Shown: positions 12,167 to 23,762 of the stretch, piece after piece
How positions within the stretch are numbered: position 1 is the first letter of the stretch
Layout: every line of letters begins with the position of its first letter
Source: Serilophus lunatus
Taxonomy: Eukaryota; Chordata; Aves; Passeriformes; Eurylaimidae
Assembly: GCA_013399895.1 (NCBI GenBank)
Contig: VXBA01002400.1
Location: 752-64,751, forward strand
DNA length: 64,000 nt
Reading direction: 5' to 3'
Position numbers and translations under genes: made by a program
The notes under the pieces: model-generated
The model's input: the letters and a program-made list of their open reading frames with translations, nothing else
Database searches by the model: none
Told to the model about the DNA's origin: nothing

Positions 12167-15100
12167 ACCCAGACCAAGATGGGACAGGACACAGGGGTCT
12201 CCAAGCAGCGTATCAAACACACATCGAACACACACAGATTTCCTCTAACTTCTTAGTGAGGTATCTGTTGTGTACACCAAACACAGCATTCCAAACAATC
12301 CTATATTCTATATTTCACAGGCACAGCATTCTTCAATAATTTTATTTTCTATTCTATAACTTTTAATCACATTTATGACTCTTTAATTTTAGTGATTTCA
12401 CTTATGATTGTAAATTAAATATTTTGCTACAACCAGGCTGCCTATTTCTCATGTTTTAGTAAGATAGCAAGGCTGTACCTAGATCTCCTAATAGATGCAG
12501 ATGTGGCCACACTTGAAGCTTACTCTGATGTTAAAAAAGGAAGCAATATTTGTGATGAATGCACATTTCAACATCCCACATCATGACAAGTGTCAAAATT
12601 TCCTATGAATAGAAAGGTTCCTGTGCAATATCATTCTATTTTCTTCTTAATTGTCTATATTTAAATGCTTTTTTACAACCTTTTCATCTATAGAAGAATA
12701 TTTTCCACCAGTTACAGCTGTGGACCTGGCCTTAGAATCTGCCCAATATTCAATTTGATTACAACTTAGTTCTTTATAATCCATTGTTTTCTGTTTAAAA
12801 TGCTTTGTTGTTATTTAAATTTTCCACTTACAGAACAAAAAGTCTAGCAAACAATATCGATAATAAACATATAGGCAGTGTAAGAATAGAGTCGTATCCA
12901 TCATCCTTCAAAGGACAAATAAAATCCACTGCCAAATCTTCTCAATACCCTAGCAATAGTTAAAAAAAAAACACCACCCATTTGCCATGAAAAGAATTTC
13001 TCGTGTAGATTATTTCCCAGTCAAACAGGGTAGGTGGATAATAGCACTGAAAAGAGGGAGTGAAAAAGGGACTAAGTTTTAAATAGCATAAATGATAGCA
13101 GCATATAGACAAGGTAGCTTTAATCTGTCAGACAGCACTAGACAATTTTAAAACCTGGCAGTTAGCAGTGTTTTTCTTAGCTTGTGGTATTTAAAGGACA
13201 TTGATATACACATCAAACAGAATTCAGGACATGCATGGTGGAAGTGTCAGTTGAAGCTTTATGCATAAGCTAAACTTGGAATTCAGCCCCTATATCATAC
13301 ATGAGACATACTGACTCTCTCATGCCACTTTTCCATTTGTTTTAATTGAAGAACAAATTTTCTGAAGATTTACAAACAAACATGTTCTTTAAAATCTAGT
13401 CTCTAAATCAAAAATTGTCACAAACTCCGCACAAAAGATTTAGTGTAAGTCAAATTATATACCAATTTTTTCTCATGTTGTTTTATTATTCATAAAATTT
13501 AGCATTGCAAATATAAAATGTTAAATTTCTTAAGGTGTTCCTCTTTAAAAAACTGTCTCAACCCAAATTCTTTTCTTTTCCTGGAATGTGGCCCTTATTG
13601 AAATAATCATATTTTGCCATCATTTTTGATAGCCATAAATTCACCAATAAGCAGAAGCAGTTGCACAATCTGTTCTCCAGGAGGGAGTCACAGTGGCTAT
13701 CTCCCAGTGATACAAGGAAAAGAGCAAAATTGGAGCTCCTTCTGAAATGACCTTCTGAAAGCAAGTTAGTAACATCAAATGCATTGTTGAAAATGGAAGA
13801 TGACAACCATTTTGAAAGTCATTTCTTTGTGTACAACTTGAAAAACATCGTTTTCCTGAAAACTGCTGAGAAGAGGATGGCAAGAAAAGACTTAAAGTAT
13901 CTCTTCAGATGGCTATTTCATCCTATTTTCACATGTTTATGATGAAATAACATACCGCTCCTTGCATGGGAATTGCAGGATATCTTCCTGCAGTGATGCA
14001 TGGTAATGGGGAACAAACGGAAGTCCTTGAAAATGAAGAAAGTCTCCTTAGCCCAAGCAGATAGTTGCAAAATCTACAAACTGCACTGTTAAATCAAAGC
14101 TGTGAGATAACAAAAACGGTAAACTAAACCCGGTTGGCCCATATTTCATATATTTTACATTTGAAATATCAAGAAACACTTTAATTGTTTTTTAATACTA
14201 TCTGAAGGGAAAGAGTAGGTAAAAAAATGCAATGCAACAAACCTCTAGGAAGAAAGGTTAGAAAGATTTGGAAACAGTCGTATAATGAATGCTTTAAAGA
14301 TGAAAGATAATTACTTCTAGCTAAATTCTGAATGTTTCAGCTGCTATAAAAGGGAAAAATAAACCTCTGGGAAAGATGTGACTAAATGGAAAGGTTTACC
14401 TCTAGAAATAAATTAGTATGTTGCAGTGCTTTGAAGATAAGAAATCCCTTCATAGTTGCAGGTACAGTTGATCCCTGGGGGAGACTTGCAGCCCAAGATG
14501 TGGGGGAGGAATAAGGTCTCCTGCCAAAGTGTATAGAGAGGGTGGAGGCTGGGTGTGCTGGTACCAATGTCTGAGGTGGAATTCCCCTCCACAAGCAAAG
14601 ACCAACAATCCTCCTGGCAAGGGCAACATGCACTACCAGGCAAATGCACTACAACATCCGCACACTAAGAGTATTTTTTTCAATATATTTCATGAGTCTT
14701 TCATGGCTCTTTTAAGTAGCCACAGGATTTCAGTCAGGACTTGAGAGCAGGTCTTTTTTATATGTATGTAAAACTTCACACTTTTCCCAAAAATGGTAGT
14801 TGTTACCATCACAGTTTACAAGAGCCACAGGTGCTTCAAAAAATACAAAGTGTAGTGTTTTGAAAAGGAGGTATAAATAGCTGAGGTTATTTATGTCCTT
14901 TACCTTAGGCACCTGTTTTTGTAGCTCTTTGTACCACCGTGCAATATATAACTAGTGAAAAGCTAAGGAATCATTTGGATGGAAGGCATGATACAATTGT
15001 AAGAAAATACTATCTTTGTTCCTCAAATGTCACATAATCAATGAGAGGAAAAATTGTTTCTTTGAGAAATATTACTGCTTCTAAAAGATCAACACTGATG

Positions 15101-15648
15101 AAAGAGAATAGCTAAATAACACCTTAGCTACTCTAAATATTTTTAGCTTCCTGAGAAAATGGTTCTTGAACCTATGCTAAAAATACATTTTTTTCATGAA
15201 TCATAGCTGTGCAGACTCTAAGGGAAGAGAATGGAAGAGAAGAGATCAATTCATTTTTTCTATCAAAATATAACATTTTATACTGGCTGCAGTACATGGA
15301 AAACCAGTGAGATTTAAAAGAAAAAATGAAATTTTCTGGCAAGTGGGAAGTTTATGATTTTCGTTGACTGCTGAATGACATTTGAGATGTCAGTTCAAAA
15401 CTATCGTTATCATTTACTGTGCAGTAAACTAGACCAGGCATTCACGGTGTGATAGATATTCTGTTGAAATATCTTCAGTTTTCAGTTTGCAAATGTTTAC
15501 CCCACAGGAAATATGAGGATTAAGTCACCTTACTTATTTGCATTGGGTATTAGCATGTACACAGTTATTTCAAAGTAACTGAATCAGTGGATTGCTTATC
15601 CTGCGGTGATTTGTCCAGAGTATTTTGGAATAATTTTGCTAGTTTTTC

Positions 15649-15660
15649 TGATTGCAATCA
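15649..15660. promoter_or_regulatory. 12-bp palindrome containing ATTGCAAT, C/EBP-like site
   Basis: TGATTGCAATCA is its own reverse complement. ATTGCAAT resembles the C/EBP family recognition core. An octamer-like ATTTGCAT lies about 110 bp upstream, near 15537-15544. Function is inference from motif similarity only; palindromes of this size also arise by chance in 64 kb. Confidence 0.2.
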
Positions 15661-18204
15661 TTCAAAAAGGGTGATCTGAAATGAAATACATTTATTGTGG
15701 CTTTGATAGATCACATAAAACTTAAAGTATTCACTGATAATGTAAAATATTCATTTATACTGAGATTCATTTAGTTTAGTTCACTTCCAAGATAAGACTA
15801 GATTTAAAACTGTATAGAAATTACTTCACTTACATAAACCGAGACAAAGATGAAGTAGTAACTCTGAGACAAAACACTTTACAACTATGTAATTTTGTCT
15901 CTTTAATTCTTATTTAATCTCAGAAACCTTTAAAACTTCTCCTAAAGTATCTTTACCTTCAGATAACTAGGACATTTATTTTATGACTATATAACTAGCG
16001 GCTGCCAATAGTGCCGGATAAAAGCTCTTTCTGCTGGATAAACAGGACAATAACTGCTGTGCTTCTTCCATCCTTCAAAGGAATGACTTTACTGTAGGAG
16101 AGTCAAACTTACATTCACCAGAAACACAATCGACATTTGAAAATTTGCCAGTCTTTTAACATTAGATTTGCTTAGGGCAAAACAGAAACATCCAAAGTCT
16201 GCAGCAGAAATGTGTGTAGTGTCCTCAAGCCTTTAAAAAGGCTATTGTGTTAACTACTTTAAGTCACCTGGGGACCAATAATCTGATTTCAGAAATTTCT
16301 CATGAAAAAATCCTTGTCATGGCACATTTTGAAATATTCTCTGTTAGAACCTTTCTATCTGCAAAATGTATAGCTTTAAATCTCACTGAAGCACAGACAG
16401 ACTTAAAGAGTGACTTTGGAACACAGCTAAATCATATTGTGGAGGGCAGGTGACAAGACATTAGAAGAGATTATCAGTTTTTCAAAGTAAACTGAGAACG
16501 AGACACTTGTTCTTCACATTTCTCTACTATTACTAATGACCGTCCCAAGGGATTTGGATTTTTAGGGACCTTTGTGTATGTGTCAACCTGCACAGTTCCT
16601 TTCTTTAACATTCTGCCTTTTAGTATAGAAAATAACTTTCCCTTTGGCTGTGGCTTCTCTTCTCAGAGGAAAAATGAATCTCATGCCAAATCCACTGCCC
16701 AACATGTAGATCAATAAATGCGATGTGGTCAAGGACACTGATATAGAGGGGCTGAAAAAGCCCTTTTACTGTGCTGCTGGACCCATGGGCCCAGCCTGAG
16801 GTGCAGCAGAAATGTCAGGACTGGGGAAACTGTGGCAGAAATGGGAAAATGGAGCAGGACACAGCAGGCACTAGAGGGTACGTTTCAGTGCCTGGGCAGA
16901 CCTCCCTGTTCCTGCAATCAGTCCCGACCTTTCCTAGGGAAAAGGCAGAGGACTAGAGTGAAACAGCTCCTGAGTTTGATCCATGGCATTACCTTGACCT
17001 AAACTGTCAAGCTTTCAAAGAGACAGCAGACAAGATTAAATACTAGAGAAAATTAATAAAATCCCCAGTTTAATTGGCAGCTACTACCGACATTAAATAG
17101 ATCCTCTTAAAGAATAGTGTTTCTGAATCACTAAGGTTGAAATGTAATTGAAAATGTGCTTATGAGAAACATTTTTTCAAAGCCTGTGAAACTGTGAGGA
17201 TTAGGTTGAAGCATCCAATGTGATCAATATCTTGCAATCGCATTAAGGCCTCGGGCAACAGGGGCCCTCATTCCCATTTTCTGTTTTCTGTTTCTAGGGA
17301 CCGTCATAGGCAATCAGACATGAACAGAAAATGAATTTGCTACAAGCTAGTAGCATTGTAAGTGGCTTTGATATAAGTGGAACAAGGGTCGGTAACTTCT
17401 AAGCTCCAGTAGCCTGATAAGAATATTAAGTCTACCATTTATCCCCAATGAGTGCTTGATTAGCCATACAGTGCTCTGCTGACAGAGTTAACTAAAAATA
17501 CATTATGCTAATAACACTTGAGTGCCAACAAAACTGGGGAAGCCCAAGTCTTAACAAAAAGAATGAGTCATTATGATATTTACCTGGAAGATACAGTTAT
17601 AGGCAGAAATATGGGGGGAAAAAAATAAAGACATCTCAGTCCTGTTTGCAGAGATATGGATAAAAGCATAGGTGATTTCTAAAAGAACATTAGGATTAGA
17701 ATAAATAAAAATAAATAGCCCATGATCTCACACTGGCATGTGGGAAATAGAAATGCTTAGGTTTTTTAGAGCAGGCAGCTGCTAGTGGAGGCAAGTCACT
17801 TACATGTATTTGTCTCTGTCTAAACTATGTCATACGGCTGTTCACTGGTGCCTCTTTCTGCCTGGTTTAACGCTGGGCATGTTTCCTCTTTGCTGTATGC
17901 AAGGACCACAGCCAGGGGGATTCCCACTGCTCCCACCTGTTCCCCAGCCCACTGCCATTGCCCTCCTCGGTCGTGCTCCTGCTAACATGGTCTTTGCTTT
18001 CTTCAAAGGGAAGGATTTTCAGGCTGTCTCTCTTAGCATCAGCTACAGGTGCTACATATCTAAGCAACAACCCAAACCATTTTGCAAGAATAGGAGACAG
18101 TTGGGTGGGGGAGATCTTTGCTACTTCAGATTAACTCACTGAATCTGTTTCTTCCAAACACTGAACACCTCGGTGCTCCTCACAGTTCTCCTGTCCTCTA
18201 CTGC

Positions 18205-18225
18205 AATTAGCACCCTAATTAGCAC
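18205..18225. repeat. Two direct copies of AATTAGCAC at 12-bp spacing
   Basis: AATTAGCAC occurs at 18205-18213 and again at 18217-18225. Each contains a TAATT/AATTA homeodomain-type core. They lie in a moderately GC-rich non-coding stretch (18160-18480) that could be a regulatory element. Binding is inferred from the core motif only. Confidence 0.3.
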
Positions 18226-19301
18226 ACCTAGCAGGGCTCTGGGCTCTACACAGAATGCAGATCCGTTCTGCAGCCAACGGCCTGGCTGCCAGCGCTTGCA
18301 CAGGCAAACTGGGGCACAGTACTTGGCCATAGCTCATGGCAAGGGCAAGCAGTCATTTCACAGATGTACAACTGAGACTTTTGCAAGAGGATCAAGCTTG
18401 GGGAAAAAAGCCATGATTAATCTGGCCATTAGAGCGGTCAAATTTTTTTCTCCAAATCTCTTACTAGTCAAAAAGGCTTTTTAAGTCCAGACAAAATTGT
18501 CAAATTTGCCAAGCAGTTTCAAAGAACATAGATAACATTTCAATAGGCAACAGAATCTCTCCTCTATTTTAAAAAGATTTGATTTTTTTAATATATTTTA
18601 GAGGTACTATAAAATTATTGTTAGGAGTTTATGAAAGTTAAAGTATTTTCTTTGGAATGTAAAAAATGTTTTCATGCACCTGAAAAATATCTTTATTTTT
18701 GTGCTTAATTTTGTCCAGAAAATGGAAGAATCAAAAATAATTTACGACCCTAACATCTTTGAGAAACATTGCCAATGAGGCAAAACCCTCAGCTACTCAC
18801 AGTCAACTGTTACAAGCAAGCAAACTGTTTAAATACAAATGTACAGAAGAGCTAAGTAATGTGATCTATTGTAGCTGCTTGTACGCGAAGCAGTAATGTG
18901 AGAAATGTCCAGGCAATGGAGAAAAGAATGCACCTCCATGCCACAATTTGTCTCATGCTAATGAAAGTGCCTAAAATAGGTCAGATAAATCATGCCTTAA
19001 AAATGCCCATTTCTCTTCAATGACTATATCGGAAACAGGTGACTAGTGCTGGTGCAGCCTTCTATTTTATGAACGTCAACTGTGTGGTCAGATGAGTTTC
19101 TATATTTTAAAAATTCACAAAAAAAAATTAAAATTTTGATGTGAAAGCTAGAAAAAACAGAGTCAGAAGCTGGAAGGACTGATCAGTGCAGAAGATGTAA
19201 ATTTGTTTGCTTTGTCTGGCATTCAGCATTTCATGATCTACTTATTCTCTTGTGTTTGCCCTTTTTTCTTGCCTTTTCTTCCGTTTAACTTGCTCATTTT
19301 C

Positions 19302-19478
<177 letters not shown>

Positions 19479-19482
19479 GCCG

Positions 19483-19483
19483 G

Positions 19484-19555
<72 letters not shown>

Positions 19556-19557
19556 CC
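19483..19557. repeat. (CCTG)n microsatellite, about 18 units
   Basis: A nearly perfect CCTG array follows the CTTT array after a short GCCGG junction and ends with a CCCG variant. The two arrays form a compound tetranucleotide repeat of about 255 bp with a strong pyrimidine bias on the plus strand. The unit is the same as the CCTG repeat of the human CNBP locus, but nothing links this locus to CNBP. Confidence 0.97.
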
Positions 19558-19776
19558 CGCCTTTCTTGCCTGCTTTCATTAGAAAATGAAAGAAAACACT
19601 TTAAAAACTATGAGCAGTTATGCATAGTAGGATATGTGAATTCTTCCAAACTGGCAAACCATATTCTCAGTAGTAAATGACAACAGATGTGAAGACGTGA
19701 TTCATGTGATTGGAGCGTAGCATTGGAGAGCTATACACTGTTTAGGAGAGATAGCTGAGGGACAAGGGGTGGAGGG

Positions 19777-20393
19777 GTGGCCCTGTATATCAGAGAGACA
19801 CTTGACACCGTGGAGCTTAATCTTGAGATTAAAGATGATCAGATTGAGTGCTTATGGGTAAAGGTCACAGGGGCAGCCAACCAGACTGACATTGTGGTTG
19901 GAGTCTGTTATAGGCCACCCAACCAAGAGGAAGATGTTGATATTTTACTCTACAAGCAGATGGAGGATCTCTCAAGATCACCAGCGCTTGTTCTTATAGC
20001 AGACTTCGATCTCCCAGATATTTTCTAGGGACTCAATACAGCAGAGAGGAGGCAGTCCAGAAGGTTCTTAGAATGTATTGAGGATTGCTTCTTGTCACAG
20101 CTAGTTAGTGAGCCTACCAGGGATGAGACTATTCTTGACCTACTGTTCACTAATAGGGAGGGCTGGTGGGGAATGTGGTGGTTGGAGGCTGTCTGGGGTG
20201 CAGTGATCATGAAATAATAGAGTTTTCAATAAATAGTGAAACAAGGAGAGGTCCCAGCAAAACCTCCACGTTGAATTTCCAGAGGGCAGACTTTGGCTTA
20301 TTTAAGGAATTAATTAGTAGAGTACCCTGGAAGATTGTCCTTAATAACAAAGGGGTCAGAAAGGCTGGATGTACTTCAAGGCTGAGATCTTGA
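19777..20393 (+). pseudogene. CR1 ORF2 endonuclease domain remnant
   Basis: The first open part (19777-20028) contains the GVCYRPPNQEEDVD block and ends with ADFDLPDIF. The CR1 family has GDFN at this catalytic position, so both the Gly and Asn are changed. A TAG at 20026-20028 sits where the family has Trp. The same frame continues with RRFLECIEDCFLSQLVSEPTRD. It shifts near 20165 into a frame with GNVVVGGCLGCSDHEIIEF, which carries the SDHE block with the active-site His of APE-type nucleases. It reads on to a stop near 20393. The copy is non-functional. Confidence 0.88.
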
Positions 20394-20879
20394 AGTCACA
20401 GGAACGGGCTGTCCCGATGTGCCGTAAGATGAACTGTAGGGGCAGATGGCCGGGCTGGATGGGTAAGGAGCTTTGAGTGAATTAAGGAAAAAGAAGAAGA
20501 TGTACCACCTTTGGAAAGAGGGGGATGTAACCAGGCAATGTTTAAAGATGTTCTTAGGTCATGTAGGAAAAGAATTAGGGAAGCAAAAGCTCAGTTTGAG
20601 CTAAAATTGGCCACTTCTGTTAAGGATAACAAAAAGTGTTTCTATAAATATATTAATAGCAAAAAAGGAACAAGGACAATCTCCATTCTTTATTAGATGA
20701 GGAGGGAAATATAATTCCTGAAGATAAGGAAAAAGGGGAGGTACTCAATACCTTCTTTGCCTCCATTTTTAATAACGAAACTGATTCTATACAGGAAAAG
20801 TGGTCTCTTAAATTTGTAGATACAGACTGTGATCCAGGAGGAAGATGTTAGGGACCTACTGTCCCACCTGGATCCTCAT

Positions 20880-22060
20880 AAGTCTATGGTACCTGATGGG
20901 GTCCATCCTAGGGTGCTGAGAGAGCTGGCAGATGTGCTTGCTAAGCCTCTTTTGATCATTTTTCAACAGTCTTGGCTTACTGGAGGGGTCCCAAGATGAT
21001 TGGAAACTGGCTAATGTGGCACCTATCTATAAGAAGGAGGATCCAGGGAATTATAGACCTGTCAGCCTGACCTCGGTACCAGGGAAAATTATGGAGCAAA
21101 TCATCTTGAGGGCAATATGCTGCATCTACAGGACAATAAGGAGATACAGTTTAGTCAACATGGACTCACAGGAAGGGAAGGTCTTGCCTGACCAATCTAA
21201 TTTACTTTTATGATCAGATAACTCGTTTGATTGATGAGGGAAAATCTGTAGATGATCTTTAAGGTCCCTTGCAATCCAAGTAATTCTATGGTTCTGTGAT
21301 AATCTGCAGTTTTAGCTTTCTCTTTTGTTATTAGCTTTCTCTGTTGTTATTAGCCCATGCTTAGTAGATTTTAGCAAAGCCTTTGATACCACCTCCCATA
21401 GTAAACTCCTGGTGAAACTGGTGGATTGTGGCTGGGTTAAGAACTGGCTGGATGGCCAAGCTCAGAGGGTGGTGGTGAACGGGGTCACATCCAGTTGGAG
21501 GCCGGTCACCAGTGGGGCTCCCCAGGGTTCAGTGTTGGGACCAGTTCTGCAGTGTGCCCAGGCAGCCAAGAAGGCCAATGGCGTCTTGGCCTGTATCAGG
21601 AATAGTGTCACCAGTAGGACTGGGGAAGTTATTCTCCCCCTATATTTGGCGTTTGTCAGGCCTCACCTTGAGTGCTGTGTCCAGTTCTGGGTCTCTCGGT
21701 TCAAGAAAGATGTTGAGTTATTGGAACATGTTCAGGGAAGGGCAACGAGTATAGTGAAGGATCTGGAGCACAAGCCCTATGGGGAACGACTGAGGGAGCT
21801 GGGGTTGTTCAGCCTGGAGAAGAGGAGCCTTAGGGGAGACTTTATTGCTCTTTATAACTGCCTTAAAGGAGGTTGTAGCCAGGCAGGAGTCAGTCTCTTC
21901 TCTCAGGCTGCCAGTGACAGGACGAGAGGACACAGTCTTAGGCTGCGTCAGGGGGGGGTTAGGCTGGATATTAGGAAAAACTTTTTCACAGAGTGATCTC
22001 CCATTGGAATGGGCTTCCCAGGGAGTTGGTGGAGTCACCATCCCTGGATGTGTTTAAGGA
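20880..22060 (+). pseudogene. CR1 ORF2 reverse-transcriptase and C-terminal remnant
   Basis: The frame from about 20892 reads PDGVHPRVLRELADVLAKPL. After an indel near 20992 it continues as VAPIYKKEDPGNYRPVSLTS, both typical of the RT fingers region. Motif A (DFSKAFDT) is at about 21367 and motif B (SGAPQGSVLGPVL) at about 21510-21548. The 223-codon frame 21325-21996 then jumps to the C-terminal block ILPLYLAFVRPHLECCVQFW and LFSLEKRSLRGDFIALYNCL, so the catalytic ADD motif is deleted. A further frameshift near 21995 precedes the WNGLPREL-like end of ORF2 at about 22005-22060. Confidence 0.9.
21254..21350 (+). mobile_element. Nested CR1 3'-tail fragment plus a short tandem duplication inside the larger CR1
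   Basis: At 21254-21301 the sequence switches from RT coding (VDEGKSVD-like) to GATCTTTAAGGTCCCTTGCA and then ATTCTATGGTTCTGTGAT. This is the terminal 3' end of a CR1 element and belongs nowhere in the middle of ORF2. Two 19-bp units with one mismatch follow (TAGCTTTCTC[T/T]..., 21313-21331 and 21332-21350). The host RT then resumes at the DFSKAFDT codons with only a few codons lost. The simplest reading is insertion of a CR1 truncated to about 48 bp into an existing CR1, with a small target deletion. A template switch during reverse transcription is the alternative. Confidence 0.75.
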
Positions 22061-23718
22061 AAGGTTGGATGTGACATGGTTTAGATGATGGGATGGTGTT
22101 GGGTAGGTTGCTAAGTTAGGTAATATGTTAGACTTAGTCATCACTGTGGTCTTTTCCACCCTTGTTAATTCTGTGTGTAATTCTGTGTATGTGTCTTCAA
22201 GAAAGGATTACTCAGTGTTTTCAGGATTTAACCCTGAAATGCCACTTTCATTACCCTCCATTCTCCAATTTATTGTCTGGACTCAGACCTCCCTTTGAAG
22301 TATTGTAATGCAATCAAGTATTCCAGGAACCCTCATCTAATTTTATTTCTGTCTTTTCCTTTAAGGACCTACTGAGAGTTTGATATGCAATATTTTAAGT
22401 GTTACATTCATCCAGTTCCCTTACAAGCAAGATATCCAAGTCCTTAGTGGGGCATTAGAAGATTTTTCAATTGTTCCAAATATGGCCAGTGGTTTCACTG
22501 TTGACTTCCATGTTAACAAGCCAGTGAGCAAATTATAAAAATATAACCCCTAGATCTAAATAGAAAAGATTTGTGTGTAGACTTATTAACAATAATTTGA
22601 TGTTCATTATTCAATACACATTCATATGTATATCTACATTGCTATATCTAAAAACACTGCATCTATCCCTAAAATTTAATTTCACTTTCAGCTACAGCTT
22701 TCTGATGGTGACAACTACGCCCTACAAAAATTCAGTAAGTATCACAACAAAAATAAAATGTTATCAGTATTACTTCTATTTGTAAAAAATTATGTATTTG
22801 ACTATACCTCTGAGGAAAGAGAGCAAAGCCTGTGTTTCCCCGCTCCATAAAAGCAGTTGACAGATGCAAGACAACTATATAGAAAATATCATTCCAAAGC
22901 AACTCACTGTACTCCTGGATGACTAAACTGCTGATCACTTTGTCTGGCTGTATGGAAAGTTAAAGCAAGCTGAAAGTTTTCAATTTATAGTAAATGGTGT
23001 ACTTAAACAGCAGAAAATTATATACTTACTGTTCCATTCCAACTGAGTGTGATATATGAACTGCAGTAAAAAAAGAAACAAAACCAGATGGTAAATAATC
23101 AAACTATACTCTTCATTAGTGCTGGTATATATTCTACAATTTTGCAATCAATAAGAAACCGCACACAATGTTAATGCCTTTCATTTTCTACTGTCCTTTA
23201 TTTTTTGCGATTTACATTATCAGTATTTCTCCTTTACATTTTCATTATTGTCCCTCTTTTTTTCCCCTTTTGAAATGGTTATTCACCAAGTTTGCTATCA
23301 TATTTAAGCACACTTTTGTTTATAAGGTTAGTTAGCCATCACAATAAACATGTCAATGTAAGTTTTCTAGATAACCATAGAAAAGTCTGTTCTATTAACG
23401 TGGTAGATTCTCAGTTAAATCCAGGATTACAGGACAGGACAGAAATTTTTGCTGAGCACTTCTGAAGCTGAGTTTTGGCAGTGGAAGGATGCATTGGGGT
23501 GCATGCAAACTACATTTGAGGCACGGTAGTTATGATCAGGTAAAATCCTGCCACTAATACCTATGAATTTCATCATTGTAAGACTACAGAGGATTCAGTA
23601 GTTACTGAAATGAAGCAAGTTAAAGACAATAAAGAATGAGTAAACCATCGTTCTACCTCAACTGAACATGAAAAATTTAAAATTACTTCTATGGAAAATA
23701 TGGGACTTTTCCCCCCTT

Positions 23719-23762
23719 TTTTTTGGATTACTTAAAATCTTTTTTTGGATTACTTAAAATCT
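23719..23762. repeat. Perfect 22-bp tandem duplication
   Basis: The unit TTTTTTGGATTACTTAAAAT plus CT occurs at 23719-23740 and again, identical, at 23741-23762. The lack of divergence implies a young slippage or duplication event, or an assembly artefact at the adjoining C/T run. Confidence 0.95.

Larger units (their letters stand above)
2400..19290. other. Long AT-rich non-coding stretch with no recognisable gene
   Basis: About 17 kb of AT-rich, CpG-poor DNA. All open frames are short (under about 115 codons), overlap on both strands and show no known motif. No exon with plausible splice sites plus protein similarity was recognised. Visible small structure includes a T14 tract at 4836-4849, A14 at 5032-5045, an A/AAAAG-rich run at 6839-6862, A15 at 6895-6909 and a degenerate CA-rich run at 7436-7482. 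There are also inverted repeats at 12112-12166 and a 12-bp palindrome at 15649-15660. Moderately GC-richer patches occur at about 14410-14660, 16760-16960 and 17800-18480. I saw no CR1 copy here, so this is either unique intergenic or intronic DNA, or repeats too old to recognise by eye. Confidence 0.7.
19690..22193 (+). mobile_element. CR1 LINE, 5'-truncated 2.5-kb copy with internal deletion and nested insertion
   Basis: The copy contains, in order, CR1 endonuclease remnants (about 19760-20270), the inter-domain region, the RT N-terminus (about 20890-21250), RT motifs A and B (21367-21550), the ORF2 C-terminus (to about 22060) and a 3' untranslated tail. The tail ends in ATTCTGTG-type units at about 22165-22193. 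Full CR1 elements are about 4.5 kb, so the 5' half, including ORF1, is missing, as is usual for CR1. Between motif B (GAPQGSVLGPVL) and the following QCAQAAKKANGVLAC block, about 100 residues are absent, including the catalytic [F/Y]ADD motif. Stops and frameshifts occur throughout, for example a TAG at 20026 and shifts near 20165, 20992 and 21995. A second, very short CR1 3' end interrupts the copy at about 21254-21301. Confidence 0.93.

Noticed and set aside
21718..22041. Minus-strand frame of 107 codons opposite the CR1 C-terminus
   Set aside because: It is the antisense shadow of the CR1 ORF2 end; the plus-strand frame carries the family motifs.
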